Of a DNA stretch of 64,000 bases, positions 28,819-43,076 are shown one piece after another (position 1 is the first letter of the stretch; each line of letters opens with the position of its first letter). The notes beneath the pieces were generated by a model that saw nothing but the letters and a program-made list of their open reading frames with translations, was not told the DNA's origin and made no database searches. Both the position numbers and the translations under genes were made by a program. Origin of the DNA: Schizophyllum amplum (taxonomy: Eukaryota > Basidiomycota > Agaricomycetes > Agaricales > Schizophyllaceae). The stretch covers positions 2,728,001-2,792,000 of the forward strand of contig VDMD01000001.1 in the NCBI GenBank assembly GCA_007026445.1, in the 5' to 3' direction.

Positions 28819-30963
28819 ATGGAGGCAGCACTTCAGGAGATTCTCCCCCTTCTCACTCAGTCCTCCACGGACTGTAACGAGAAGCGCGTCTCGAATGGCG
28901 CTCAGCACGCTGTCTCTCTGCCAGGAAGCCTACTCGCTGTCCCCAGCTCCCTGGTCTCATTTATTGCCTCCTCTTCCGCGTTGCGCGACTGGCTCAAGCT
29001 GTTCGTTCTCGGCGGCACTGTCGAGACGTGTCGGCGGACGCTCTTCTGGCTCTACCGCCGTGCAGTCAATGCCCTCATGATCACTGCGACGTTTGAGCAG
29101 GACGATGACTGCTACGGTGCGTAAATCACATACTCCCGCCATCGCCCACTGAGAAGCCGTTCACAGACTGGATGATGGTCTGGCTGTCGAAGCAGCCTTC
29201 ATGGCGAGAGGCACGAGAGGTGCAAGTCTCCACCCGCTCATTCGGCCTCAAGGGGGAAGTCGTCACCGTCCCCGGAGAAGCCGTGGACGCAAGTGCACTC
29301 GTCAACCATAGTCGCCCCCTTTCCTACTTGCCGTCAGCAAGTACCACACACGTCCTTTGGTACCCCGCGGACGCCCCCTGGCATGCGCGCCGGCGCATCT
29401 CGGTCACGCGAGTACAGCGCAACAAGGGGGGCTACTACGGTGGCACGGAAGAGTCCCTCGAGCTCCGCATCCTCACCCGCTCGCACACCGCCCTCAACCG
29501 CCTTCTCCTCGATGCGAAGCGGACGCACCTCGCGGAACAGGAGAACAAGATCTCGATATATGTCGCCAACAAGTGCGTTGAGACTGCATGGCTGTATGTA
29601 CTGCTGACACCGCGCAGCAACGACACTTGGCGGTACGTCGCGTCGCGCCCCAAGCGCGCGTTGACTTCAATCGTGCTCGACCCGGGCGTCAAGGACCTCC
29701 TCGTCGGCGACGCCCGAGACTTTCTGGAGAGTCGCGACTGGTATGCAGACCGCGGCATACCTTTCCGCCGCGGCTATCTTCTCTACGGCGCTCCTGGGTG
29801 CGGCAAAACGTCCATGATCCACAGCATGGCTGGCGAGCTTGGTCTCGACGTCTGTGAGTATATAATAAAACATACTTTTGGGTCGTACGGCCTTGACGAA
29901 GAATGCAGACATTGTCTCCCTTTCACGCGCTGGTCTGGACGACACGACGCTGGGCGAGCTCATCAGTGGGCTTCCCGAAAAGTGCATAGCGCTCATGGAG
30001 GATATCGACGCCGCATTTACCAGTACAGTCGGGGCGCGCGCCGGGGATGAGAACGAAAAGGATGGCAAAAGTGTGCCCGGCGCTACCAGCACCATCACAT
30101 CTCGGTATAACCAAGATCATATACCTTTTTAGCTTGATCGCTAACTCTACTTAGCGTCTCTCTAAGCGGCCTTCTCAACGCCCTCGACGGGGTCGGCGCG
30201 CAAGAGGGCCGCATCCTCTTCGCCACCACGAACCACTACGAGTCCCTCGACCCCGCCCTCTGTCGGCCAGGCCGCATGGACGTGCACGTCGAGTTTCGGC
30301 TGGCGAGCAAGTACCAAGCGCGCGAGCTCTTCCGCCACTTCTACGCACCGCGTCACAGGAGCGACTCCGAGGAAAGGACACGGTCGGTCCCGGACCATAG
30401 GGCGGACGCGACATACGGAGTGGACTCGGGATACGGCTCAGTGGCCTCGCGGTGCGGATCGGTTGCCTCGTCCTCGCGCTCATGGTCCCCTGAGCCCGTG
30501 GACGTGGCGTGCGGCCAGCTACACCACCACGCGCGGCAGTTCCGTCTGGAGGCGGCGGTCGCAGACGCTCTGGCGGCGCGCTTCGGCGAGGCGATCCCCG
30601 AGCGCGAGTTCTCTATGGCGAGCCTGCAGGGATATCTCATGGGGTACAAGGTCAGCTTGGCCGTGTTCCTCATGCGTTGATGTTGTTAGCTAACGTACGA
30701 TCCAGGTTCGCCCGCAGGACGCGGTGGAAAATGCTGATAGATGGGTGGCGGCGCAGCGCGCGGACAAGCTGGCAAAACAAGCAAAGGGAGCCATGCAGGT
30801 GCTTGCGGGCGGGTTTGGCATGAACGACGCTACGGATAAGACGGGTCCTGGCGAAAAGATAGATCCTGGTGAGAAGGCGGAGACGAATGGTATTTTAGTA
30901 AGTCAGGCCTTCCACGGATGCGATACCCCTAGTATACAGTATACCCCCACCTTATATCGTTAG
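28819..30963 (+). CDS. BCS1-like AAA ATPase, paralog 2
   Basis: Six exons (28819-29116, 29167-29572, 29618-29853, 29909-30104, 30155-30650, 30706-30963) encode 629 residues. The layout matches paralog 1: a hydrophobic N-terminal segment (LRDWLKLFVLGGTVETCRRTLFWLYRR), the BCS1-specific domain, Walker A GAPGCGKTSMIHS, Walker B CIALMEDIDAAF, sensor ATTNHYESLDPALCRPGRMD, and the end motif SMASLQGYLMGYKVRPQDAV. The first three introns sit at the same codon positions as in paralog 1. The fourth (30105-30154) and fifth (30651-30705) are absent from paralog 1. The final 60 residues are Gly/Lys-rich and unlike paralog 1. The end is uncertain because GTAAGT at 30898 could start another intron. BCS1 proteins act at the mitochondrial inner membrane; the substrate here is unknown. 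Confidence 0.92.
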
Positions 30964-31205
30964 TTCCTACGGGTTTATTAGCCTCCACTGAAGCAGACGG
31001 AGAGACATAGGAGAAGGTACAATGGGTGGGCTGCTTGTGGTTGAAATATAGTTCAGGGAGCCTCAGGGGGGCGAAGAGAGATTGATGGATACCACGCGGG
31101 TGCCACGTTGTTGACTTGAGAAGCCGGTGCCAAATTGACCGCCTCCTTCCGTCACAGCCAGTCGCGTATCCGGACGCAGGACGCGCCTCCTCACCGTCGT
31201 CCTCC

Positions 31206-34200
31206 ATGAGCTCTTCGCCGGAAGACGGCGGCTCGCCGTCCTATGGCGGCCCTAACTCGCACATGCGGTCCTTGTCGTTCGACTTCGACCAGGACGACAG
31301 CTTTGACTTCGAGGAGGATGTGCACGGCGAGGACCCCGGCGACTACTCTGCTAGAATGGAGGCTGTGCTTGGCGGGGATGCTGGGCATGGAGCAGACGAC
31401 TATGGGGACAGTCAGCACGGCCAGGACGCAGACATGTCCTGGATGGACGAGGAGCCGCAATCCTCTTACCGCGACCAAATGCGCGATGTCCTTGAATCTG
31501 AGGATTCAGGAGAGGAGCTGGGGGAGGTGCAAGCGGACGAGGGTCCCTCGCTCACGGACGGAGCGCCGCACATAGCCGCTGAGGAGGACGAGGAGGTACG
31601 TAGTATGATCACAATCCGACCGCGCCATCTCAGGCGCATATCAGCATCACGACGTCCTCTCCTCGCCTTCAACACCTTCGATGCCGAGGACGCCACAACC
31701 TTCAGACTCCCCTCTTCCAGACGGTGCAGCGTCAAGATTAGCGAAACCCTTCCTCCACCCCACCGTCTCGCGCTTGCGCTCGTACACGCCACAACCGTCG
31801 CGTGCGCCCTCTTCAGCAAGCATGGGCACACTGAACCCACCTGGCCTCGACACGCCCGCTGGATCGCAGTTCTCTGCGCTCTCCCGCATGTCTTCCCTCT
31901 CCAACCTGCAGCAGCTGCCCTCTGCCTCCGACACGCACGCCAACGGCCAAGTCCCCGCTCCTGATCGCGAGGTCTTCCGCTGGACGCATCTGCGCAACAT
32001 TGGACAACATATCTACTCCAGCAACCCTCAGAAGACAGCCGCGCTTCTTGGCGCCCCCGCCATCGGCACGCCGACCGTTCTTGCCGCCAACGGCCTCATA
32101 TGCATCGGCACGGATAATGGGAAGACTTCTGTGTACGACTTCTCGCAGAACCTAAAGTGTATATGCGGGTCTGAGGATTTGGGTGCGTACGATAGTTCTA
32201 TGCGTCCTCATGAGGTACCAACATGTTGTTACAGCGCAAACGGTCGGGCCTGTCACTGCAGTTGCCCTTTCGCACGACCATACGTATGTGGCGACAGGGC
32301 ATGCTTTCGGTCACGTACAACTATTCGACCTCAAGAACCCGCGAACACCTTCCCGCGTTGTTTCGCCCACGACAATCGAGGTAGTCTCCTCAGGACGCCA
32401 GGAAGGTCACATCCGCGGCTCCAGGATCGTCAACATAGGTTTCATCGCTGGAAGGCACACTGCATTAGTCTCTGCTGACGAACACGGGATGGCCTTCTAC
32501 CACAGCCTTGGGAAGGTTCTCTTCGTAGACGCCTCGGATATTCTGAGGATTTTAGGAAAATACCCCCTGGATGACCCGACGATACCCATGCCATCTGCAT
32601 CGGCGGCGACGACACCAAAAGCTCAGGTTCACTCACATATCCCGCCACGACCTGAGCGGCGGCGGCATCGGTTTACTATGCTCGCGATGTCACCTTTACC
32701 GTTGGGCACAGCACCACATCCGACTGACGCATATAACCTCATTGCTCTCCTCACGCCGTCCAAACTGGTCATTGTTGGCTTGAAGCCGACTCCGAAGACC
32801 TGGCTTCGGGCGCCGCGGGAGCCAGACGAAGGCGGAGGGAAGACGAAGTGGAAGGGCACCCTCTCCTGGTTTCCCAGCGTTTCTACGGCGCCTGCGAAGG
32901 CAGACACGTCGAAGAAGGCACCTAATGGCAAGGACGATGGCTCACCACCGACTACTCCCATTCTCGTGTATACGTGGGGCAACTCCCTACGCTTACTCAA
33001 GGTCAACGAGGTCCGTGGGAAGGAGATTGTACGGAATTCCCGGTCAGGGAAGAGCGCCGAAATTGAGGTGGGGCGGATGGTCTTCGAGGACGCGGGTCGA
33101 TGGGCGGCACCGTCAGACATTCTCGTTGCGCAGTGGTTGAACGCCAATGTGGGTTCGTTCGCTTCATGTTCGCGATTGTGGCCCGGCTGCTCATACTTCT
33201 ATCGTGCAGCAAGTACTCGTTCTGACCGACGACATGCTCGGCGTCTACGACGTGCGGCTAAACGCGCTGGTTGAGCAAGTGCCTTTCAATGGAATGTCGC
33301 TTGTATCGCCATCCCTGAAGCGCTCGGTCAACGGGTCGATGCCGTACTCGATGTCAATTCGCGATATTGCACACAGCTTGCGTGCATACAAGGGCAAGAT
33401 CTTCATCCTGGTGAGCATGCACTTGTCAAAGAAATGTCTCACTTGCTGATCCACTTGTAGGGACGCGAGCAGCTGCAAGTGGGCACCTTGCTTACATGGG
33501 CGGACCGGATATTATCTTTCGTCGAGAACGGCGACTTCCTCAGCGCCATCGACCTCGCTCGGACTTACTACACCGAGGAAGCTCCTGGCAACCGCAACGG
33601 CCTCCCCGATGACCCTGAGCTCCGGAAGGATGCAATTGGCCAGAAGATGCAGGAGCTCATGCTGGCTTCGGCCCAATATGCCTTTTCAGAGGACCGCTTG
33701 ACAGACAGCACACATATCACGCCGGACAACAGAGGCGTGGACCGCACGGATCTTTTCGAGGGCCTCGTCCGGACGTGCGCACGGGCGTGCATCGCCTTCG
33801 ACGAGTTCGACTTCCTCTTCGAGGACCTGTTCGGGCATTACGATGACGCCGGCATCACGCGCATCTTCCTGCAGGAGCTGGAGCCCTTCGTACTGGATGG
33901 CGAGATCAAGTTCGTGCCCCCTCGTATCACGCAGCGGTTGATCACGATGCACGAGGAGGACGGTCGCCCGGACCTCGTCGAGCGCGTCATCTGGCACATC
34001 GACCCGGCGTGCTTGGATATCAACCAGGCTATCCACATGTGTCAGCGCTACCATTTGTACGACGCGCTCATTTACGTGTACACGCGTGCGTTGAAGGACT
34101 ACGTCGCGCCGATCGTCGAGCTGCTCGGGCTGATGCGCAAGGTCCACCAGCATCGCCGCGCTCAGCTACGGTCACCCGAATCTGGCGGGGTTATGGACGA

Positions 34201-36127
34201 CTCGATGCTGGAGTCGACGATCGTGAATGCGTACAAGATCTATCCTTACCTGTCCAACGTGCTCACGGGCTTGACGTATCCAAGCGAGGAGCCTCTGCCG
34301 GCAGACGAGGCAGACTTGGCGAAGAAAGCTATCTACACCTTCGTCTTCTTTGGTCGCTCCCGCTCGTGGCCAGAGGGCGAAGGTAGTAGACTAGTGCTGA
34401 CTGCCGAGGAGGAGGGTGGTGTCGAGCCAACGTATCCCTACGTCCGGCAGCTGCTGCGCTTCGACGCGGAGTCATTCCTGCACGCGCTCGACATCGCGTT
34501 CGAGGACTCGTATCTAACGGACGAGCCCCAGGGCATGAGCCGGCTGTTCATCGTACATGTTCTTCTTGAGGTGCTGGCGACCGGCGACCTCCCACCTGCG
34601 GACGTGACATTCCTGAACATCTTTGTCGCGCGCAACGTGCCGAAGTACATCCAGTACCTGGAGCTTCCTCCGAAGACATTGCACAAGGTCCTGGTTTCGC
34701 TGGCGGAGGATGCGGATACGAACACTCGGGAGGACCGACAGCTCGCGGCGGAGTACCTGCTTTCGGCGTATACACCGCACGACAGCGAGCGTATGCTACG
34801 GCTGTTCGAGCAGGCGGGCTTCTACCGCATCTTGCGATCGTGGCACCGTCACGAGCGACGATGGGCGCCCCTACTCGTTGCCTACATCGACGACCCGGAT
34901 CTGCGCGCTCCCGATGTTTTTACCAGTGCGGACGAGGTGCTCACTCTAGCTGCGCGGGCAAACCACGGACAGCTCCCGCACGAGATTGTAGCCACGATAG
35001 GAGACGCGCTCGCGCAGCTCACACAAGCAAGCCTCACCTACTGCGCGGGATTGGTCGACAAGCACGTGCCGGAACTGCACCAGCGGGCCCTCGATACGTT
35101 GGAAGAGGACGCGGACGCGGAACAATACGCGTACCTGCGACATCTGCTTGGGCCGCCGCAGCCAGACGAGTACGAAGTGTCGAGCATCCTGCCGCAAGTG
35201 ACGCCGTCCCAGCGTGTCCCTCAAAGTCTGCGTCAGATGTTTGTGAGGTTGCAATGCCGGTACCATCCTGCGGATGTAATATCCTTGCTCAAGACATTCC
35301 CTGCGGACTTCGTGGACATGGCGGAGGTTGCGCTGGCATGTGAGGCGAGCGAGGTGTACGATGCGGTAGCTTGGGCGATGGACAAGCAGGACAAGCCGGT
35401 AGATGCGTTGACGAAGCTGGAAGCATTCGACAAGAAGTTGACACTGCGTCTCCTGGATTTATTCGGAACGGATGCACCACGCTCTCGCGAAGAGGATTTT
35501 GAAGGGGTCACGGACGCGCTGCAGGCGCTTGTGCGCACAGGCATAGAGATTTGCGTGGGGCGGTCCCAAGCGCTATCAACGGTCGACGTTCCTTTGGAAG
35601 ATATCTGGTACCAGCTGTTGAACGGCCAGATTGCCAGTGTTCAGGCTGTTTCCGGATATCTCTCCGATGCGATCGATAGCGACACCACACCCGCGGACGA
35701 GCAGCAGCGTACTCTCACCGCCCTGCGTGCTCTCCTGCAAGAGACCTTCACCGCGCTTGTCTCAATGAGCTCTGCGCGGACAGTCTCCTTCCCGCGCCTT
35801 TTCAAGCGATTGGTCAGCTCGACGGCTCAGTCAGCAAAAGGCGCACAATACAACGAGTTCCGCACGATCCTGACCGGAATGCTGGAGTCATATCGGGAGG
35901 ATGGGGACATGCTTGTTATCACCAAGCACCTGGTCGACCGCGACCTCTACACGACGACCGCCGTTCTCGCCAAGGAGCAGGCGCGGGGGTGGGTGGCCGG
36001 CCGGGGAGTATGTGCACGTTGCCGGCGGGCGTTGCTGGGCAAGGACGGCGTGGCCGCGGACAAGGCGGACATGCGGATCTCCGTGGCTCGGACAGGTGCT
36101 GTGTATCACTTAGACTGCGTAACATAG
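31206..36127 (+). CDS. VPS8: VPS8, CORVET tethering complex subunit
   Basis: Five exons (31206-31595, 31645-32182, 32235-33148, 33210-33410, 33461-36127) encode 1569 residues. A long acidic, Ser-rich N-terminus leads into a WD40-like beta-propeller with GTPTVLAANGLICIGTDNGKTSVYDFSQNLKCIC and ALSHDHTYVATGHAFGHVQLFDLKNP, both strongly VPS8-like. The alpha-solenoid follows, with TWADRILSFVENGDFLS, the conserved MQELMLAS region and CQRYHLYDALIYVYTRALKDYV. VPS8 is the Rab5-binding subunit of CORVET, which tethers early endosomes before fusion. The C-terminus has CARCRRALLG and then YHLDCVT, as in a RING/zinc finger, but it stops at the His-Cys pair, so the finger looks shortened. The start was chosen at MSSSPEDGG, although the frame is open upstream to 31116. 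Confidence 0.93.
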
Positions 36128-36795
36128 CCATTGCAATTTTCTAATCGACGAACGGCGTCTACACGTATGTATGTATACTTCTATGCGAGGTGCTGATTTA
36201 AGGATGACCTGGTAATAACCGAGGGCGGACTGGGTCTCGGAGTTGCTCGTTATTGGAACGTCCGCCGTGGCGCCGCGGCGTCGAGGTGGCGAGGCGGCGG
36301 CGGCGTTTGGTCTGAAAGCCATGAACATGCAATGCTCGTCTGCGGCTAGGGCTTCAAGTTGTTTACCGCACGTAGTACGTCGGTGTTTGCTGAGTCCCTG
36401 TTGCGGCGCTGACTTTGTGAGTAGGTCGACGCCGCCTGCCGCAGCTCCCGGTCCCGGAGGGGACGGAGGCATTATGCATTCAACGTCGACCTGGGCCCAC
36501 CCAAGCGCGCCTCTGGCGGCGGCGGCGGCGCCCCTGCGGCTCGAAGGCCTACCGCGGTACCTGAAGGCGATGTCCTTTGTTTACTGCAAGATCGGCGCCG
36601 AGTGGTCATGGAAGGCTGATTGCATACAGTCGAAGCTTGATGAGTCCCTGGAATCTCTGCGGATCGACCGTCACACCCCCCAAGGCGCGTCCTGGCGTCA
36701 AATTTTTACCTTCACTGCGCGCTCTTCATGTCCCCTAATGGATCTGCGATGCCTCAGGTAGGTTAGCGAGGCCCGCATGCGTGGTGCGGCGGTCG
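36128..36795. other. Intergenic spacer with no supported gene
   Basis: This is the gap between VPS8 and the desaturase promoter. The open frames here (36243-36761 plus, 36110-36472 minus) are Ala/Gly/Pro-rich products of high GC content. They have no family resemblance and no splice logic. Confidence 0.5.
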
Positions 36796-36802
36796 TATAA
36801 AA
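36796..36802 (+). promoter_or_regulatory. TATA box of the desaturase gene
   Basis: TATAAAA lies 88 bases before the ATG at 36890, followed by a pyrimidine-rich leader (TCCTCCTCCTTCTTCTTTCC-like), a common pattern in well-expressed fungal genes. Confidence 0.6.
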
Positions 36803-36889
36803 CGGCCCAAGGCCTTTGCGATGGATCTCCATCCTCCTCCTTCTTCTTTCCTTTGTCTAGCTCATCCGTGACTTGCATACGCTGCCACC

Positions 36890-39053
36890 ATGTTTTCGCT
36901 TCATTTCTGGAAAGACGGGCCTGAATACGAGGCGAGGTGAGTGGCATGATCTTACGCTGGCCACGAGAGTCTGACCTGAGGAATGCCCAGGTTGCGGAAG
37001 CCCTTCACACCTCCGAAGGCCACTCTGAAGGATATCCACGACGCCGTCCCCAAGGAACTGCTCCGACGTGAGGCTGCTTCTAATTACACCAGTGTTCAGG
37101 TCATCTACTCATCATAATCGCCAGGCAATCCTTGGAAGGGTGCCCTTTACGTGCTGCGCGACGTAGCGCTGGCGCTCGTGCTGCTCTCCCTCGCGTCACG
37201 CATCAAGCCATGGGCGGACGGCAATTTCGGCGGCTACGTCTACGCGCGCCTGGCGAAGCGCGTACTGCAGAGCGCGCTCTGGGCATCGTACTGGTGGTTC
37301 CAAGGCCTGACTTGGGCGGGGATCTTCTGCTTGGGTGAGTCTTGATCAAGAATATGCATATTTCCGCGAGAGATGAGAGCTCATTCGTCTGGCAGGCCAC
37401 GATGCCGGGCACGGTACTCTGTTCCATGGGAAGACCCTCAACAACTGCGTCGGCTTCATGCTTCACTCTGTTCGTGTTATCCGAAATAGCAGAGCGCCCT
37501 CATAGTCTGACTGACCTCTGCGCAGTTCCTCCTGGCGCCATACTTCTCTTGGAGGGCCACGCACCATGCGCACCATGTGCGTCCTCAGATACTGATAATC
37601 GCTAGACTCGCTCACCTCCACGTAGAAAGCCACCGGGTCGATGGAGCGCGACGAGAACTACGTCCCGTACGAGCGCTCCGACTACCCCCTACCGCCGCCG
37701 AGCAAGGCGACTCGCGCCGACTACGCTGAGATCTTTGAGGAGACCCCAATTTTCACGCTCGGCAGAATGCTGCTCATGCAGGGCTGGTAAGTCGGTGGAC
37801 GCGCGCCACATACCTCAACGACTGATCGCCCGTGTGCAGCGGCTGGTGGGTGTACCTAGCGTGAGTTCTTCGTATCGCTGCTTCGCCGACGTGTCGCTAA
37901 CAGCGCTGCAGGAAGAATACTCTGGGCTCGAAGATGTACCCGCCCGGGACGAACCATTTCGATCCGAAGTCGCCGTTGTTCAAGCCGGAGCAGCGTAAGT
38001 TCAGCCTCACACTTGAAGGCACTCGCTGAGAGACCGCTATCACAGGCGCCGGTGTCGTCTGGTCGAATCTGGGCATCGGGGCAATGCTTGGGGTCCTGTG
38101 CTGCGCTGGCTGGAGCCGCGTGAGCTGGTACTATGTCATCCCGTATCTGGTACGCCTCTAGCTTTTGTTCATTTGTTCGAGGGTCTGATATTGTTACAGC
38201 TGTCAAATCACTGGTCAGTACTCTCCTGCATAGCTGAATCTGCTCATCTCAATGTATGGACTGCTATAGGATTGGTAGGCGGTCTTTCATCATTGAGACG
38301 ACGGTAGCTCACGGGTTCCTTTCTGCCAGTCATGTTCACCTACCTGCATCATTCCGGTAAGCCACTTTCTCGCCACATATATATGCCTTTCTGAGCTCCC
38401 CCCAGATCCTACCATCCCGCACTACCGCAAAGAAGAGTGGTCCTTCTTCCGCGGCGCAGCAGCGACGGTTGATCGCCCGCTTATGGGATGGGTGAGGCAG
38501 CCTGTTTGCATCAGCCTGTGCATCACTCTGACATTTCTTCAAGATGGGCCGCTTCTTCCTGCACAACATCAGCCATGATCACGTCGCGCATCGTACGTGG
38601 CAAGGTTTGGCGTCTTGCACTCAGCTGATATTCCCTGTAGATTTCTTCATCCAAGCACCGTTCTGTGAGTCTTGCGTCGCCCGCTCTAGTCTTGAGCCCA
38701 TCGCTGAGCTCGAATCCGTAGACAATGGGCCGGAGATCACGAAGGCGGTCAAGTCCATCCTTAAGGACGATTATAATTATGACTCCACGGTAAGACAGCT
38801 GCTCTTTCCACACCGCCGAGGACGTAGCTGATCTGTATCGCGCTAGCCATCGTTTTACGCGCTGTACCGCTCGTTCACGCAGTGTCAGTTCGTCGAGGAT
38901 GAGGGTGGAATCGTGTTCTACAAGGATCGCGAGGGGAAGGCTGCGCGCGAAGTCGCTGAAGTAACTGACGAAGTGAAGGCCAGGGATGAGCTGTCCAAAG
39001 AGGTCAGCGCCCAGTGTTCGCAGGAGGCATCGTGCGTCCGTAGCTATGACTAG
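36890..39053 (+). CDS. Delta-12 type fatty acid desaturase
   Basis: Seventeen exons encode 435 residues: 36890-36936, 36991-37067, 37125-37334, 37396-37469, 37526-37576, 37626-37786, 37840-37860, 37912-37994, 38046-38149, 38200-38213, 38270-38274, 38330-38356, 38406-38491, 38544-38592, 38641-38664, 38722-38789, 38847-39053. The three di-iron His boxes are complete: HDAGH (113-117), HHAHH (149-153) and HVAHH (333-337). Hydrophobic segments and GSMERDENYVPYERSDY place it in the FAD2/oleate desaturase group. These endoplasmic-reticulum membrane enzymes put the second double bond into oleoyl chains to give linoleate, using cytochrome b5 electrons. Delta-15 activity cannot be excluded from sequence alone. 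Exons of 14 and 5 nt are needed to spell SNHWIVMFTYLHH in frame. Nearly every intron is 47-61 nt. Confidence 0.93.
38270..38274 (+). other. Five-nucleotide microexon of the desaturase
   Basis: GATTG lies between a 3' splice site (CTGCTATAG) and a 5' splice site (GTAGGC). The phases before (2) and after (1) fit only if exactly these five bases are kept, giving Trp-Ile-Val between NH and MFTYLHH, as desaturase homologs require. Skipping it would shift the frame. Confidence 0.8.
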
Positions 39054-39555
39054 ACTAGACGTCGGAGATGGAGAATTGGTACGGGTATGTGAATAGATAG
39101 ATCCTGACTCTGGGGACGCAGGTGTATACTCTTGGAATATGTGTGGCTTTACTAGGACTTGAACCTCCCTCGGCGCTTTGTTCAAGGGTAATATGAGGAA
39201 TGCATTATCCTGTCGAGTATCGAAGATATGCGCCGCATCTCGAGTTTGGCTGGGCGGTGTTGGGCAAACTGTGGCGTGGGAAATTATTTCCACGTGTGAA
39301 TTCTCTGACACGAGCGGCAAGCGGCGCCTATTATCTGCGTTCCTTGCGAAGGATCTGTGAGAGAAAGAGCACTGCCAGCGATGCCGCCCGACGCCCTGAC
39401 CCTCTTGCCCTCATCCTCTTTGCTGGGAAGGGACCGTGTGTTTCTTCGTCTTGTCGACACCAACATCACCTAATCGCTGCATCACCATTGAGGCTCTGCA
39501 TTGACAACTCCGCCCCCGAGGCTCCCTCCAAACACGCGCTGCCCGCGCACCATCC

Positions 39556-41463
39556 ATGTCCGGCGCGTCTTCCTTCCGCGAACCAGAGAGACAGGCGGGC
39601 GGCATGTGCTGCTGCGTCCCTGCCCGGCCAGGCGTACTCGGGACCACCTTTCTCGGGATGTTCCTCAGCGGCGTCTTCGCCGGCATCCTGTGGATCGAGG
39701 TCGCTAGTGCGTACCCTGTCCGATCGCTCCAGAATAGCTCGGCTGACCTCTTGCGCGCGCAGATGCCCAGTACTTCGTCGCCAGCACGAAGGCGGCCCTG
39801 ATAGTGTGTGGGCTGCTCGCTCTCGGAACCTTCCTGGTCTATCTGTTGGGGTGAGCACATCCATACGCACTGCGTTTCCCTCATGCTAACGCGTTCCGTG
39901 GATGGCTAGACTTATAGGCGCAGTCTGTCGCAAGTTCGACGTTTTACGAGTCTACGCGTATGCGACATACGCCGCGCTCCTTCTCCAGACTGCGTTCTTC
40001 CCATGGCTGGTGTACGAAGTCGCCACCGGAACCGACATGGCGTTCCACGGCATCCCTCTCCTCAGAGTATGCCGACAGGATATAGAGGTCAGCCAGCAGG
40101 CGGATTGTGGCAGAGTACTACGGGAGAGCCAGAGCGCCATCTACGCACTTGTTGGCCTCGTATGGTTCGTTGAGGTTGGTATGTGGTATTCTGCTTGCTC
40201 GTTCCCCCGATCGCTCATTATGCTGCATGTACAGAGGCCGCGATAGTCGTGGCACGGTATCTTCTCCTACTCAACAAGGAACGCCGCCGCGAGGTCAATC
40301 ACCTCCCCATCATCTACACTAGTGAACGCAGTGTGTCCCACGTCGACGTCGTCCCCCGCATTGAGCCCAAGCAGCCTCCTATGATAGTTGCGGAGCGGGA
40401 GTTCGACCCGTATGCGGAGGTTGGGCATTCCACCATCCCACAATCCGCGTATGCACCGGGCTTTACGCCAGAGCCCATCAGCCACATCCCGCGCTACGCG
40501 CCGCTGGCGACGGACGATGCTGCCGACCAGGACCTTCCGACCAGCGGCGCACCCAGTCAGGCGAACGAATTGACCTCCTCTGCGTCAAACCGGATACAGC
40601 CCGCAGGTCCGGCGCCAGACTCCGACGTCGATGCCTATCCAGACGCCGCTCGTACAGCGCTGTTTCATGCACCGGCGCGCAATTCTGAGCACGTTCCGCC
40701 ACCCCTGCCTGTGTCAGGGCACAAGGGGCAGACGTCGCCGACATTGCTCGAACGCCGCTCGCCACGGCCTCTACCGCCTCTGCCGCCACCCGAGTTCCCC
40801 CAACCGTCTGCCTCGCAAATGTCGTCCGTAGCCGGCGCTGTGCGACCGTTGACGGTGCCCAGCTACAGTTATGCTGCCTCTGACCCATCACAACCTCCGT
40901 TAGGTTCCTCTTATCCCCCAGCTGGCTTCCCGCATCCCCTAGCTAGCATCCCCCATCCACCGCCATCCAGCTACCCGCACCCTCCACCACACTACTCCGC
41001 CCAGCTCGCCCAGTATGCGTCGCTGTTGTCGCCGCTCGCGCCGTCGCCAAGCGAGGACGGGCGGCGGTCGGGGTACGCGTGGGACTCGCAAACGCCGTCT
41101 TCAGAAGCGCGGACACAGTCCGATAGCGCGAGCAGCACAGAGACGCGCTGTTCGGGCTATGGTGGCGGCCTGCTCACGCACGAGCAGATCTTTGCGGAGG
41201 AGAAGCAGCGGATTTTGCGGGAGGAAGAGCAGCGGCGGGCGTGGGAGGAGTATGTTTCTGGGCAGCAGCGGGGGGCGGAGAACGTTCAGCAGGGGATGGA
41301 CGAGACAGGAGAGGAGGCACGGGAGAGCCCGGCGAGTGCTAGTCCACAACTGACTGTGCGTGTCAGGGAGACGCCGGCGCCGAGACCACTATCTATCGTG
41401 CATGAGGAGCGGTCGGAGGATGCGATGTCTGCGAGGTATTATGGACCGAGATGCCCACCCTGA
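39556..41463 (+). CDS. Four-helix membrane protein with long Pro-rich cytoplasmic tail
   Basis: Four exons (39556-39706, 39763-39850, 39910-40178, 40235-41463) encode 578 residues. Four hydrophobic segments are visible: GTTFLGMFLSGVFAGILWIEV, AALIVCGLLALGTFLVYLLG, a segment around YAALLLQTAFFPWLVYEV, and SAIYALVGLVWFVEVEAAIVV. A Cys-rich patch (GGMCCCVPARPG) precedes the first and could be acylated. The remaining 380 residues are a disordered tail rich in Pro, Ser and Tyr (PPSSYPHPPPHYSAQLAQ), followed by a charged helix FAEEKQRILREEEQRRAWEEYV. I do not recognise the family. The layout (tetraspan plus adaptor-like tail) suggests a plasma-membrane or endosomal scaffold, which is inference only. 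Bases 39054-39555, upstream, hold no supported gene. Confidence 0.72.
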
Positions 41464-41603
41464 TTTCGGACTCCTTGGACTGTTATTGCTTTATATATAT
41501 TCTGTGCAATGGACGCGGGTGGTCATGGTTTATGTAGAATAACCGCTTACATACTTTGGAGAGGAAGGTGATATATCAAGTACTGAACAACTGCAATCAT
41601 CTA

Positions 41604-43076
<1,473 letters not shown>

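Noticed and set aside
36110..36761. ORFs of 172 codons (+) and 120 codons (-) between VPS8 and the desaturase
   Set aside because: Ala/Gly/Pro-rich translations of GC-rich spacer with no family features, no start context and no splice logic.
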